Below are positions 19,575 through 29,065 of a DNA stretch of 64,000 nucleotides, piece by piece. Below the pieces are notes generated by a model, which was not told the DNA's origin, searched no databases, and worked only from the letters and a program-made list of their open reading frames with translations. The stretch comes from Paracoccaceae bacterium (GTDB taxonomy: Bacteria; Pseudomonadota; Alphaproteobacteria; Rhodobacterales; Rhodobacteraceae). The translations under genes were made by a program, and so were the position numbers. How positions within the stretch are numbered: the stretch's first letter is position 1; every line of letters starts with the position of its first letter. Location: NCBI GenBank assembly GCA_022843025.1, contig JALHOL010000004.1:186001-250000 (forward strand), written 5' to 3'.

Positions 19575-19588
19575 AAGATCAGCCTAGA

Positions 19589-20614
19589 TCACTGGCAAGC
19601 AGCGACGCCTTCCATGGCGCCTTCGCAAGCCTGTTCCTTGGTGATGTGGCCCGCGTCGATCGCCAGGTTCAGCGTGTCCTTGGTGATCGGGGTCGGGTTC
19701 AGAAGGATTGCGTTCATTTCAACGCCCTTCTCGCCGCCCGAGAACTTGGTCGCGCCCGGGATGGCGTCCAGCGCCGTGCCGTCAGCCATGGCCGAGGCGA
19801 TTTCGCCAGCAGCTTTGCCGAGGTCACGTGCGTTCTTCCACACCGAAACGGTCTGGGTGCCACGTGCCACGCGGTTGATCGCGGCGAGGTCGCCGTCCTG
19901 ACCACCCAGCGGAACGTTCAGGCCCTGAGCTGCCAGAGCGGCAGCAGCACCACCGGCCATGCCGTCGTTCTGCGACAGAACGGCGTCAACGGCGTTGTTG
20001 TTGGCGGTGAGGATCTGTTCCATGTTCTTCTGGGCGTTCTCGGGCTTCCAGCCGTCCGAGTTCGCTTCGCCGACGATCACGATGTCGCCCGAAGCAACAG
20101 CGGCGCCGATCACTTCTTCCATGCCCTGACGCAGGAAGCCGACGTTCGGGTCACCCGGGTCGCCCTTGATGATCGCGTAGTTGCCCTTCGGGGCCACGGC
20201 GAAAACCGACTCGGCGATGATGCGGCCCACGCCGACGTTGTCGAACGTCAGGTAGAAGGTGCGTGCATCTTCGATCAGGCGGTCATAGCCGACGACCGGG
20301 ATACCTTCGGCAGCGGCCTTTTCGATGGCCGGAGCGATGGCGTCCTTGTCCCATGCGTTGATGATCAGCGCATCAACACCCTGCGCGATCAGCGCGTCGA
20401 TGTCGGACAGCTGCTTTTCGGCGGACGACTGGGCGTCGGCCGAGATGTATTCGTTGCCAGCGGCTTCGATGGCGGCCTTCATTGCGGCTTCGTCGATCTT
20501 CCAACGCTCTTCCTGGAACTGAGCCCAGGACACGCCGATCTTCTTGCCTTCTGCCAGAGCGGCAGACGAGAAACCTGTCACTGCCATGACGGCAGCGAGA
20601 ATTGCGATACGCAT
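19589..20614 (-). CDS. xylF: Periplasmic xylose-binding protein
   Basis: The 341-residue precursor has a clear Sec signal peptide (MRIAILAAVMAVTGFSSAALA) followed by a mature periplasmic-binding-protein fold (KKIGVSWAQFQEERWKID ... SQNDGMAGGAAAAL). It delivers xylose to the membrane permease. The ATG at 20614 is preceded by a strong GGAGG. It is the first gene of the operon, with the repressor gene divergent 224 bases away. Family resemblance is to XylF rather than RbsB because of the WAQFQEERW region and length. Confidence 0.92.
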   Translation of the reverse strand: MRIAILAAVMAVTGFSSAALAEGKKIGVSWAQFQEERWKIDEAAMKAAIEAAGNEYISADAQSSAEKQLSDIDALIAQGVDALIINAWDKDAIAPAIEKAAAEGIPVVGYDRLIEDARTFYLTFDNVGVGRIIAESVFAVAPKGNYAIIKGDPGDPNVGFLRQGMEEVIGAAVASGDIVIVGEANSDGWKPENAQKNMEQILTANNNAVDAVLSQNDGMAGGAAAALAAQGLNVPLGGQDGDLAAINRVARGTQTVSVWKNARDLGKAAGEIASAMADGTALDAIPGATKFSGGEKGVEMNAILLNPTPITKDTLNLAIDAGHITKEQACEGAMEGVAACQ

Positions 20615-20712
20615 TATTATCCTCCCTATGGATGCGGCCAGCGTATGGCCGGTACGACGGATTCGTCGGCACGCTGGAAAATAGGCGGGAATAATTTCAG
20701 TTGTCAAAATAA

Positions 20713-20727
20713 ATTTGATCGTCAAAT
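20713..20727. promoter_or_regulatory. Operator-like dyad upstream of xylF
   Basis: ATTTGA-TCG-TCAAAT is a perfect 6-3-6 inverted repeat about 100 bases ahead of the xylF start. It sits in an unusually AT-rich patch that could hold the promoter. It is the best candidate for a site bound by the divergent ROK regulator. Confidence 0.6.
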
Positions 20728-20822
20728 CTGACGCTGCCTAGGAAACTGGCGATTTCATGCGGCAGTGCAGCAATTATCGGGATGTCCGCAAAGAATATGG
20801 CAGGCATTCTGCCCGTTTTTAG

Positions 20823-20835
20823 TTTGGAGACCAAA
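20823..20835. promoter_or_regulatory. Operator-like dyad overlapping the xylR ribosome binding site
   Basis: TTTGG-AGA-CCAAA is a perfect 5-3-5 inverted repeat ending three bases before the xylR ATG. It contains the only Shine-Dalgarno candidate (GGAG). Its spacing resembles that of the dyad at 20713-20727, so it may be an autoregulatory site. Confidence 0.55.
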
Positions 20836-20838
20836 TAA

Positions 20839-22116
20839 ATGCACCTGAAGGGGCAGATGGACGATGGCGGAGAGGGGCGCAGGGGCTGTGGCCCGCTGAT
20901 CCCGCCGCTTTCCGATACGCTGCGCCCGCTTCGCCAGCAGGTGTTCGAACGGGTACGCGCGGCGGGGCTGATTCCCAGGGTGCAGGTGGCCAAGGATCTG
21001 GGGGTGAGCCCGGCATCAGTGACCACGATCACGCAGGAACTGATCGAAGCGGGGCTGATCGAAGAGGTCGCCGCCCCACGCGATCTGGATCAGGGGCGGG
21101 GGCGGCCCGCGGTGTCGCTGGGGGTGCGCGCAAATGCGCATCGCGTGGCAGGGATGAAGCTGTCCGACCGGGAACATACGGCGGTTATCGTTGATTTTGC
21201 TGGGAATTTGATCGCCGATGACGTGATCCCCCGCCGACCTGGGCCGATGGCGCTGGCCGATATTCTGGCTGCGATTGAAACCTTGCTGGACCGGGTCTGT
21301 GCCAAGGCGGGGATCGCGCGCAGCCAGCTTTCGGCGGTGGGGATCGGCGTGCCGGGCTTTGTGGATTCGGTCGCGGGGATGGTGATGTGGTCATCCGTGC
21401 TGACCGAACGGGCGGTGCCATTGGCCGCGGCGGCGCAGGCGCGGCTGAACCTTCCTGTCACCGTCGACAACGATGCCAATCTGGTGACGCTGGCGGAATT
21501 GTGGTTCGGGGCGGGGCGGGGTTTGGCGGATTTTGCGGTGGTCACCATCGAGCATGGGGTGGGGATGGGATATGTCATCAACCACCGAATTTACCGGGGT
21601 GCTCAAGGGCTTGGCATGGAATTGGGGCATACCAAGGTGCAGTTGGATGGCGCCTTGTGCCGCTGCGGGCAGCGGGGGTGTCTGGAGGCCTATATCGCCG
21701 ACTATGCGCTGGCGCGCGAGGCGACGACTGCGTTGAACTGGACGCATCGCGAGGGGCAGTCGATCAGCGTTTTGCTGGAAAGCCTGTATGACCATGCCAA
21801 GGCCGGGAACACGGCGGCGCGGTCGATCTTTCGCCGGGCGGGGCGCTATCTGGCAGTTGGATTGTCCAATGTTATCAATCTGTTCGACCCAGCGCTGATC
21901 ATCCTGTCGGGCGAACGGATGCGCTATGATTACCTTTATGCGCAAGAGACCCTGGCCGAGATGGAGATGCTGGCGATCCAGACCGGACGCCCGCGCCCGC
22001 CAATTGAAATTCACGCTTGGGGTGATCTTTTGTGGGCGCATGGGGCGGCGGCGCTGGCACTGTCTTTCGTAAGCGAAGGGCTGTTGGTGCCGGTGCGGGA
22101 AATCGCGGCACAATAG
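20839..22116 (+). CDS. xylR: ROK-family transcriptional repressor, probably XylR
   Basis: The 425-residue protein joins an N-terminal winged helix-turn-helix (QVAKDLGVSPASVTTITQELI) to a sugar-kinase-like ROK domain. The zinc-site region is CRCGQRGCLEAYI, and the ROK signatures are IGVPGFVD and GMELGHTKV. ROK repressors bind DNA until the sugar is sensed. Divergence from xylF makes xylose the likely effector. ATG at 20839 has GGAG nine bases upstream inside an inverted repeat. Confidence 0.9.
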   Translation: MHLKGQMDDGGEGRRGCGPLIPPLSDTLRPLRQQVFERVRAAGLIPRVQVAKDLGVSPASVTTITQELIEAGLIEEVAAPRDLDQGRGRPAVSLGVRANAHRVAGMKLSDREHTAVIVDFAGNLIADDVIPRRPGPMALADILAAIETLLDRVCAKAGIARSQLSAVGIGVPGFVDSVAGMVMWSSVLTERAVPLAAAAQARLNLPVTVDNDANLVTLAELWFGAGRGLADFAVVTIEHGVGMGYVINHRIYRGAQGLGMELGHTKVQLDGALCRCGQRGCLEAYIADYALAREATTALNWTHREGQSISVLLESLYDHAKAGNTAARSIFRRAGRYLAVGLSNVINLFDPALIILSGERMRYDYLYAQETLAEMEMLAIQTGRPRPPIEIHAWGDLLWAHGAAALALSFVSEGLLVPVREIAAQ

Positions 22117-22126
22117 CGAAATTGGC

Positions 22127-22174
22127 GTGCAGCAGCCGGTGCAGACGGCTGTGCAGACAGCTGTGCATACGCAG
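22127..22174. repeat. Tandem array of four 12-bp units (copy 1)
   Basis: Consecutive 12-mers start at 22127, 22139, 22151 and 22163: GTGCAGCAGCCG, GTGCAGACGGCT, GTGCAGACAGCT and GTGCATACGCAG, followed by CGAACGG. It lies just after the xylR stop. A second four-unit array with the same unit and the same final GTGCATACGC plus GAACGG is found at 51038-51085. Confidence 0.85.
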
Positions 22175-22340
22175 CGAACGGCAGGGAACGATTTCATTAA
22201 CTGCGCGTTCATTAGGGCATCGGATCGCGCACCGGAACGTGACCTGATTCGGCGGCGGATTTCGGCGGTGGTCAGGTGCGGGTCATTGCGCCGGGATGGT
22301 TAGGTTGCGATAGTCAAATTCATTGATCCTGGAGGTTGCC

Positions 22341-24158
22341 TTGCCGCCCTTTTCCATCCGGCCCCTGCGCCGCTGCTGCGGGGTGGCGCTGTTCGCGCTT
22401 GTGACCCTTGGCGGGCAGTCCGTGGCGCTGGAGCGGCTGGAATTCCGGACACCGGGCGCATCAGAAGATCTGGCGGCATCACTGCGGGGCGCATCCCTGC
22501 TGGCGGCATCGGAACTGGATGGCCAGACGAATGCACAGGATCTGTTTGCCGCGGCGCGGGCGGAATATGGCGCGCTGCTGGGGGCGCTTTATGCCAAGGG
22601 GCATTACTCTGGCGTGATCAACATCCGGATCGACGGGCGCGAGGCCGCGTCGATTGCACCGCTGGATGCACCGGGGCGGATCGACGTGATCGAGGTGACG
22701 GTGCAGCCGGGGCCGGCCTTTCGCCTGTCACGGGCGGATATTGCGCCGCTGGCCCGGGGAACAGAACTGCCTGAGGGGTTTGCGATCGGCCAACCCGCCT
22801 TTTCCAACGTGGTGCGCGAGGCGGCGGTGGCGGGGGTTTCCGGCTGGCGCGACCAGGGCCATGCCAAGGCGGCGGTGGCCGGGCAAGAAGTGACGGCCAA
22901 TCATCGTGATGCCACCCTGTCGGCGCAGGTTGCGCTGGAACCGGGGCCGCGCCTGCGCTTTGGCGCGATGACGGTTGAAGGCGCCGAGCGGATGCGGGTG
23001 CGCCGCGTGATCAAGATTGCCGGATTGCCAGAGGGTGAGGTGTTTTCACCTGCCGAACTGGAACGCGCGGCAAACCGGTTGCGGCGGACAGGTGTGTTCA
23101 AATCGGTGGCCATGACCGAGGGGGACGTGCTGTCGCCCGATCTGTTGCCGATCACCGCAACGGTGGTGGAGGAAAAACCGCGCCGCTACAGTTTCGGGGC
23201 CGAGATTGCGAGCCAGGACGGGCTGGCGCTGACGGGATACTGGCTGCATCGCAATTTGCTGGGCGGCGGGGAAAGGCTGCGCATTGATGGCGAGGTCAAG
23301 AATATCGGCGCGCAGAACAGCGGGATCGATTATTCGCTGGGCTTTACCATCGAGCGCCCTGCGACACTGACCCCGGATACGACGGTCGGCTTTGGCGCAG
23401 AGATCGGCCATCTGGACGAAGAAGACTACTTTGCCGATGTGGCGACCGCCGGGGTAAAGGTGACGCATTACTTTACCGATGCACTGACCGGGCGGCTGGC
23501 GCTGGATTACGAATATGCCAATGGCCGCGATGAGGTGAGCGATTTCCTGTTTCGCAACGTGTCCATCCCCATCGGGGTGACGTGGGACCGCCGGAACGAC
23601 AAGGCGAATGCGACATCGGGGTTCTATCTGGATGCCGAGGTGAAGCCCTTCTTCGGCTTTGGCACCACAGGCAGCGGCACGCGGACCAAGGTCGATGCGC
23701 GGGGCTATCTGGGCCTTGGCGCGGAGGACCGTTTCGTTCTGGCGGGACGGTTCCAATTGGGCGCGGTGATCGGGTCCGGCCTGCTGGAAACGCCGCGGGA
23801 TGACCTGTTCTATAGCGGCGGGGGCGGCACGGTGCGGGGGCAGCCCTATCAATCGCTGGGCGTGAACGTGGCGCGGGGGTTGTTGTCGCCCAAGATCGGG
23901 GCCACGCATTTCATCGGAACGCAGCTTGAGGCGCGCGCGATGGTGACGGACCGGATCGGGGTGGTCGGGTTCTTTGATGCAGGCCGTGTGGATGTGGGCG
24001 AGTTTTTCAGCGGGCTGGGGGATTGGCATTCGGGCGCGGGCCTGGGCATCCGCTATGACACGGGGTTCGGGCCGATCAGGCTGGATGTGGCAACGCCGGT
24101 GGGCGGGACCACGGGCGATGGCGTGCAGATTTACGTGGGTCTGGGGCAGGCATTCTGA
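22341..24158 (+). CDS. tamA: Outer-membrane translocation and assembly module subunit TamA
   Basis: The precursor of about 605 residues has a signal peptide (RRCCGVALFALVTLGGQSVALE). POTRA-like repeats follow (for example GPAFRLSRADIAPL and GPRLRFGAMTVEGAERM), then a C-terminal 16-strand barrel with YSGGGGTVRGQPYQSLG and GFFDAGRVDVG. It belongs to the BamA/Omp85 superfamily and works with TamB in inserting outer-membrane proteins. No ATG is available. The TTG at 22341 is preferred over the TTG at 22323 because GGAGG lies five bases before it. It overlaps tamB by one base (TGATG). Confidence 0.92.
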   Translation: MPPFSIRPLRRCCGVALFALVTLGGQSVALERLEFRTPGASEDLAASLRGASLLAASELDGQTNAQDLFAAARAEYGALLGALYAKGHYSGVINIRIDGREAASIAPLDAPGRIDVIEVTVQPGPAFRLSRADIAPLARGTELPEGFAIGQPAFSNVVREAAVAGVSGWRDQGHAKAAVAGQEVTANHRDATLSAQVALEPGPRLRFGAMTVEGAERMRVRRVIKIAGLPEGEVFSPAELERAANRLRRTGVFKSVAMTEGDVLSPDLLPITATVVEEKPRRYSFGAEIASQDGLALTGYWLHRNLLGGGERLRIDGEVKNIGAQNSGIDYSLGFTIERPATLTPDTTVGFGAEIGHLDEEDYFADVATAGVKVTHYFTDALTGRLALDYEYANGRDEVSDFLFRNVSIPIGVTWDRRNDKANATSGFYLDAEVKPFFGFGTTGSGTRTKVDARGYLGLGAEDRFVLAGRFQLGAVIGSGLLETPRDDLFYSGGGGTVRGQPYQSLGVNVARGLLSPKIGATHFIGTQLEARAMVTDRIGVVGFFDAGRVDVGEFFSGLGDWHSGAGLGIRYDTGFGPIRLDVATPVGGTTGDGVQIYVGLGQAF

Positions 24159-27100
24159 TGCGGATATGGCCCACCCTTGCGATCTGCTGCCTTCCCCTTG
24201 CCGCCGTGGCACAGGACGATGACCGGGGATATCTGACCGCGCTGCTGGAGGACAATCTTTCCGGGGCGGGGCGGTCGGTGGTGATTACCGGGTTTGCCGG
24301 GGCGCTGTCATCGCAGGCGACGATTGAACGGCTGACAATCGCGGATGATGCGGGCGTCTGGCTGACGCTGGAAGGGGTGCGGCTGGATTGGAGCCGGTCT
24401 GCGCTGCTGCGCGGCGTGGTAGATGTGACCGAGCTTTCAGCGCAGGAGATTGTGCTGGAGCGGATCCCGCAGGCAGGGGACGCCGCGCCGTCGCCCGAGG
24501 CGGGGAGCTTCACCCTACCCGAATTGCCGGTTTCCATCAGCATCGGGCGGCTGGCGGCGGAACGGATCGTGCTGGGCGAGGCCGTGCTGGGCGAAGCGCT
24601 GGAAGCGCGGCTGGAGGCATCGGCAGAGCTGGCCGATGGCGAGGGGCGAACGGACCTGCTGCTGGAACGCAGCGATGACGGGCCTGCGGGGCGGCTGGAC
24701 CTGAGCGCAGCGTTTACAAATGCCACCGGGCAATTCGTTCTGGATCTGGTCGCGGAAGAGGAAGCGGGCGGGATCGCGGTATCCAAGCTGGGGATACCGG
24801 GTGCGCCTGCGGCGCGGTTGTCGGTGCAGGGGGATGCGCCGATCAGCGATTTCGCGGCATCGGTCGGGCTGGTGACGGATGGGCAGGAACGGCTGGCCGG
24901 AACGGTGCAGCTGATCGGGTCTGATGACGGGTCGCAGGGGTTTGACGTTGATCTGTCGGGTGATCTGGCGCCGCTGTGGATGCCGGAGTATCGCGACTTT
25001 TTCGGCGATCAGATTGCGTTGAAGGCCTCAGGGGACCGGTCGCCCGAAGGGGTGTTGCGGCTGCGGTCCTTTGCGATGGATGCGCAGGCGATTGATCTGT
25101 CGGGGACGGCGACACTGGCCGCGGATGGGTTGCCGCTGGCCTTTGATGTGAATGGCAGGATCGGTTTGGAGAGCGGCGCGCCGGTGCTGCTGCCGCTTTC
25201 GGGCGAAGATCAGACGCGGGTGCAATCGGTGCTGCTGGACGTCGCTTATGACAAGGTGGCGGGTGAGGGCTGGACCGGGGATGTGGTCATCGACGGGCTG
25301 GACCGGGCGGGGCTGAAGGCGGATCGGCTGGCGCTTGACGGGGCGGGGCGCATCTGGCGGCGCGATGGCGTGGCGAATGTGGGCGCAACATTGGATTTCG
25401 CGGCGAGCGGGCTGCTGCCGGATGATCCGGCGCTGGCGCAGGCCGTGGGCGCGAACCTTGGCGGGCAGGTGATCCTGTCCTGGCAGCAAGGGGGCGATGG
25501 GCTGCGGCTGCCGCGGATTGTGCTGGAGGGCGAAGATTACGGGCTGACAGGGCGGGCGCTGATCGAGGGGCTGGAGGCGGCGCTGACCGTTTCAGGCGTG
25601 GCACGGGCGCGGGTGGATGATTTGGCGCGGTTCTCGGGCCTTGCCGGGCGGCCCTTGGCGGGGGCGGCGGGGCTAGAGGTGACGGGGAGCGCGAGCCCGC
25701 TGACCGGGGCGTTCGACGTTGAGGCGAACCTGATCGGCACGGATGTGGCGGTGGCGCAGGCGGAACTGGACCGATTGCTGAAGGGATCGTCGCGGATCGC
25801 GTTGTCAGCGGCCCGGACAGAAACGGGGACGGTCCTGCGCGACCTGACCGTGGCGGCGCAGAGCCTGACGGCAAAGGCCAGCGGGACGGTAAGCAGCGGG
25901 CAAAGCGATCTGTCGGCGCGGGTGGATTTTGCCGATCTGTCGGTGATGGGCGGGGGCTATCGCGGGGCGTTTCTGGGGGACGTGCGGTTTACCGGGGCGG
26001 CGGCGGATGGGCGGGTGACGTTGCAGGGCAACGCGCGCGATCTGGCCATCGGGCAGGCCGAGGCGGACAGGCTGCTGCGCGGGCAGACGGCGCTGTCAGC
26101 CGATCTGTCGGTGGCGGGTGGGCGGATGGTGCTGAATTCCGCGCTAGTCGAGAACCCGCAGGTGCGGGTGGCCGCGGATGGCACGGCTGAGGGCGCGGCA
26201 CGGCGGATCAACGTCAATGCGCGACTGGCGGATCTGGCGCTGTTGCTGCCCGATTTCGCGGGGCCGCTGACGATAAGCGGTACGGCGGCGGATGACGGGC
26301 AGGGGTTTGACCTGAACCTGCGCGGTCAGGGGCCGGGCGGTATTGATGCGCAGGTGGCCGGGCGCGTGCGGGGCGATGGCACAGCGGCGAACCTGACGAT
26401 CAGCGGCGCGGCGCAGGCGGGGCTGGCCAATGCGTTCCTGTCGGGGCGGCTGATTTCGGGGCCGGTGCGGTTTGACCTTGGGGTGAACGGGCCTTTGGCG
26501 CTGTCATCGCTGTCGGGGCGGGTGGCGTTGACCGGGGGGCGAATTGCCGATCCGGGGCTGGCCTTTGCCTTGGAGGATGTGGCGCTGACCGCCGATCTGG
26601 CGGGGAGCCGGGCGCAGATTTCGGGCGGCGGGGCCCTTTCGAGCGGGGGGCGCGTGGATGTGGGCGGCGGCGTTGGCTTGGCTGCGCCTTTTGAGGCCGA
26701 TCTGCGGATCGGGCTGCGCAATGCGGTGCTGCGCGATCCTCAACTGTTTCAGACCACGGCGAATGGCGAGGTGACGATCCGGGGGCCGTTGACCGGGGGT
26801 GGAACGATTGGCGGGCAGATCACGCTGTCCGAGACCGAAGTGCAGATCCCGTCAACCGGGATGGGCGGGGCATCGGACCTTGTCGATTTGCAGCATGTGA
26901 ACGAACCGGCCGAGGTGCGGGCCACGCGGGCGCGGGCCGGGCTGTTGGGGATGGGCGAGTCTGGCGGCGGCGGCGGTGGCGCGCGGCCCTTTGCGATTGA
27001 CCTGCTGATATCCGCGCCGTCACAGATTTATGTGCGCGGGCGCGGGCTGGATGCGGAACTGGGCGGCCAGTTGCGGCTGGGTGGGTCCACTGCGGCGGTG

Positions 27101-27682
27101 GTGCCTTCGGGTTCGTTTGAACTGATCCGGGGACGGTTGAACATTCTGGGCAAGCGGCTGGATCTGGGTGAGGCGACGCTGACCTTGCAGGGGAATTTCG
27201 TGCCGGTTGTGGCGGTATCCGCGTCAACCGAGAGCGATGGGATCACCAGTTTCATCCGCATCGATGGCCCCGCGAATGAACCGGTGGTGAGTTTCCAATC
27301 CACCCCGCAACTGCCCGAGGAGGAGGTGTTGTCGCGCCTGCAGTTCGGACGCGGGATCGAAACGCTGTCGGTGTTGCAGGCGGCGCAACTGGCCAATGCG
27401 GTGGCCACGCTGGCAGGGCGCGGCGGGGTGGGCATCATCGGGCGGTTGCGGCAGGGGTTCGGGCTGGACGATCTGGATGTGCAGACCGGGGCCGATGGCG
27501 GGGCCACGGTGCGGGCGGGGAAATACCTGTCAGAAAACGTCTATACCGAGGTGGAGGTGGATGATCAGGGGCAGAGTCAGATCAACCTGAACCTTGATGT
27601 GACAGACTCGGTCACCATTCGCGGACGGGCCGGATCGGCGGGCGAAACGGGGTTGGGCATCTATTTCGAAAAGGATTACTGA
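24158..27682 (+). CDS. tamB: Translocation and assembly module subunit TamB
   Basis: The 1174-residue protein starts with a hydrophobic signal or anchor (MRIWPTLAICCLPLAAVAQ). A long, regular beta-strand-rich region follows, as in AsmA/TamB lipid-channel proteins. It ends with the conserved TamB (DUF490) domain: FELIRGRLNILGKRLDLGEATLT, then VVSFQSTPQLPEEEVLSRL, LAGRGG and a C-terminal amphipathic YFEKDY. It spans the periplasm and cooperates with TamA. The gene is coupled to tamA and overlaps the convergent yihY gene by seven bases. Confidence 0.92.
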   Translation: MRIWPTLAICCLPLAAVAQDDDRGYLTALLEDNLSGAGRSVVITGFAGALSSQATIERLTIADDAGVWLTLEGVRLDWSRSALLRGVVDVTELSAQEIVLERIPQAGDAAPSPEAGSFTLPELPVSISIGRLAAERIVLGEAVLGEALEARLEASAELADGEGRTDLLLERSDDGPAGRLDLSAAFTNATGQFVLDLVAEEEAGGIAVSKLGIPGAPAARLSVQGDAPISDFAASVGLVTDGQERLAGTVQLIGSDDGSQGFDVDLSGDLAPLWMPEYRDFFGDQIALKASGDRSPEGVLRLRSFAMDAQAIDLSGTATLAADGLPLAFDVNGRIGLESGAPVLLPLSGEDQTRVQSVLLDVAYDKVAGEGWTGDVVIDGLDRAGLKADRLALDGAGRIWRRDGVANVGATLDFAASGLLPDDPALAQAVGANLGGQVILSWQQGGDGLRLPRIVLEGEDYGLTGRALIEGLEAALTVSGVARARVDDLARFSGLAGRPLAGAAGLEVTGSASPLTGAFDVEANLIGTDVAVAQAELDRLLKGSSRIALSAARTETGTVLRDLTVAAQSLTAKASGTVSSGQSDLSARVDFADLSVMGGGYRGAFLGDVRFTGAAADGRVTLQGNARDLAIGQAEADRLLRGQTALSADLSVAGGRMVLNSALVENPQVRVAADGTAEGAARRINVNARLADLALLLPDFAGPLTISGTAADDGQGFDLNLRGQGPGGIDAQVAGRVRGDGTAANLTISGAAQAGLANAFLSGRLISGPVRFDLGVNGPLALSSLSGRVALTGGRIADPGLAFALEDVALTADLAGSRAQISGGGALSSGGRVDVGGGVGLAAPFEADLRIGLRNAVLRDPQLFQTTANGEVTIRGPLTGGGTIGGQITLSETEVQIPSTGMGGASDLVDLQHVNEPAEVRATRARAGLLGMGESGGGGGGARPFAIDLLISAPSQIYVRGRGLDAELGGQLRLGGSTAAVVPSGSFELIRGRLNILGKRLDLGEATLTLQGNFVPVVAVSASTESDGITSFIRIDGPANEPVVSFQSTPQLPEEEVLSRLQFGRGIETLSVLQAAQLANAVATLAGRGGVGIIGRLRQGFGLDDLDVQTGADGGATVRAGKYLSENVYTEVEVDDQGQSQINLNLDVTDSVTIRGRAGSAGETGLGIYFEKDY

Positions 27683-28512
27683 TCCCGCGCCATTGCCTTG
27701 CGTTTGGCATGCGAGGCATCGACGGCGGCACCCAGAAGGATCGCGTAGCCCGACAGATAGAGCCAGACCAGCAGTGCCGCCACCGCCCCGATAGAGCCGT
27801 AAATGCGGTTATAGGTATCGAAATTCGCCAGATAGATCACCAGCCCGCGTGAGGCGGCGATCCAGATGATGACGGCGACCACGATCCCGCGCGTGAACAG
27901 GCGATGTTCCAGTTTCCGGTTCAGGCCAAGGCGATAGATCAGGGCGACACCAATCACCACGATCATCAGGCTGAGGAAAAGCTGCAACGCCTCGAGCGCG
28001 GCGGTGGTGAAACCGCCCAGCGGCAGGAATGACAGCGCCAAAGGCCCCACGACGGCAGCCAACAGGCCGGCGATGGCAAGACCCACCATCACCAGCGTCA
28101 GCACGATCGCGCGGAAGTAGTGGCGCATACCGGCGCGGTTGGGCAGGCCGTGGATGGCGTTCAACCCCCGGATCAGGGCAGCGGCCGAAGCGCGCGCCGT
28201 CCAGAGGGCAAGGAAAAGCGATACGAAGGTTGCCAGACCCAGCCCGCCCGGGGGGCCGGCGAGGATGGATTCGATCTGGTCCGAGATCAGCAACCACGCG
28301 TCGGGGGGAAGATAATCGCGCGCGAGTTCCAGTTCCTGTCGGATCAAGGTGGCGTCGGAAAAGCTGCCCCAGATGGCGATGACGGCGGCGGCCGCGGGGA
28401 AAATGGCCAGAAAACCATAGAAGGCGATGCCCGCGGCGATAAGGTCAAGCTCCCGCTCATCCGAGAGGTGCCAGAGGTCTTTGAGGATGACGGGGATATT
28501 GGGGATGGGCAT
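27676..28512 (-). CDS. YihY/BrkB-family inner-membrane protein
   Basis: The protein of about 278 residues has roughly six membrane helices. It has the family features DLIAAGIAFYGFLAIFPAAAAVIAI, ALIRGLNAIHG and VWLYLSGYAILLGAAVDA. The YihY family is widespread and has no settled function; older names (ribonuclease BN, virulence factor BrkB) are not reliable. The start at 28512 (MPIPNIP) has AAGGG five bases upstream and is preferred to an in-frame GTG at 28527. Confidence 0.85.
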   Translation of the reverse strand: MPIPNIPVILKDLWHLSDERELDLIAAGIAFYGFLAIFPAAAAVIAIWGSFSDATLIRQELELARDYLPPDAWLLISDQIESILAGPPGGLGLATFVSLFLALWTARASAAALIRGLNAIHGLPNRAGMRHYFRAIVLTLVMVGLAIAGLLAAVVGPLALSFLPLGGFTTAALEALQLFLSLMIVVIGVALIYRLGLNRKLEHRLFTRGIVVAVIIWIAASRGLVIYLANFDTYNRIYGSIGAVAALLVWLYLSGYAILLGAAVDASHAKRKAMARDQ

Positions 28513-28606
28513 GTGGCCCTTTTTCACTTGCGTTCCAAAGGGCTAATGTAGGGCCAGAGTGCGATGGGGGCAACAAAGCACGATAGGGGGCGGTGGGAAG
28601 GCGGCG

Positions 28607-29065
28607 TTAACCTTCCTCTTCCAGCCGGGTGCGCATCTCGCGCAGGACGGGCAGCACGGCGCGGACGCGGTCGGCGCCGAGCGCCTGCACGACTTCGGCG
28701 ATCAGAGGGGCGACCGCCTGAACGGCGGCGTCCCTTGCCGCCCTGCCTGCGGGGCTGATGGCCACGAATTTGCGGCGGGCGTCATCCCAATCGGGGCGGA
28801 TATGGACGTGGCCCGCCCATTCCAGCCGGGACAGTGTGTTGGTCATCGCGCCCCGGGTGACGTGGAAGGCGCGGGCAAGCTGCGCGGGGGTGCGTTCGTC
28901 GCTGACGCGGGCAAGGTGGTTGAGCACGCCGAAATGGGACAGTTCCATCCCCTTTGGCAGCACCTTGGAAATACGGTTGCGGGCAAGCTGATCGGTCATG
29001 AACAGCTCGCCGAACAAGGCGACGGCGATGTCTTCGGTTTTTTCGTCCGTCGCGCGGGGGGTCAT
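28607..29065 (-). CDS. MarR-family transcriptional regulator
   Basis: The 152-residue protein has a MarR winged helix: LSHFGVLNHLARV, TPAQLARAFHVTRGAMTNTLSRLEWAGHV, and the wing IRPDWDDARRKFVAISPAG. MarR proteins are usually dimeric repressors released by small phenolic or oxidising ligands. Its ATG overlaps the nitrilase gene stop (ATGA), so it is the last gene of comF-grxC-nitrilase-marR. Target and ligand are unknown. Confidence 0.88.
   Translation of the reverse strand: MTPRATDEKTEDIAVALFGELFMTDQLARNRISKVLPKGMELSHFGVLNHLARVSDERTPAQLARAFHVTRGAMTNTLSRLEWAGHVHIRPDWDDARRKFVAISPAGRAARDAAVQAVAPLIAEVVQALGADRVRAVLPVLREMRTRLEEEG

Noticed and set aside
17962-19587. Long plus-strand open frame (541 codons) opposite xylH
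   Set aside because: It is antisense to a clear permease gene and composed of Asp/His/Gln/Arg-rich sequence typical of shadow frames in GC-rich DNA.
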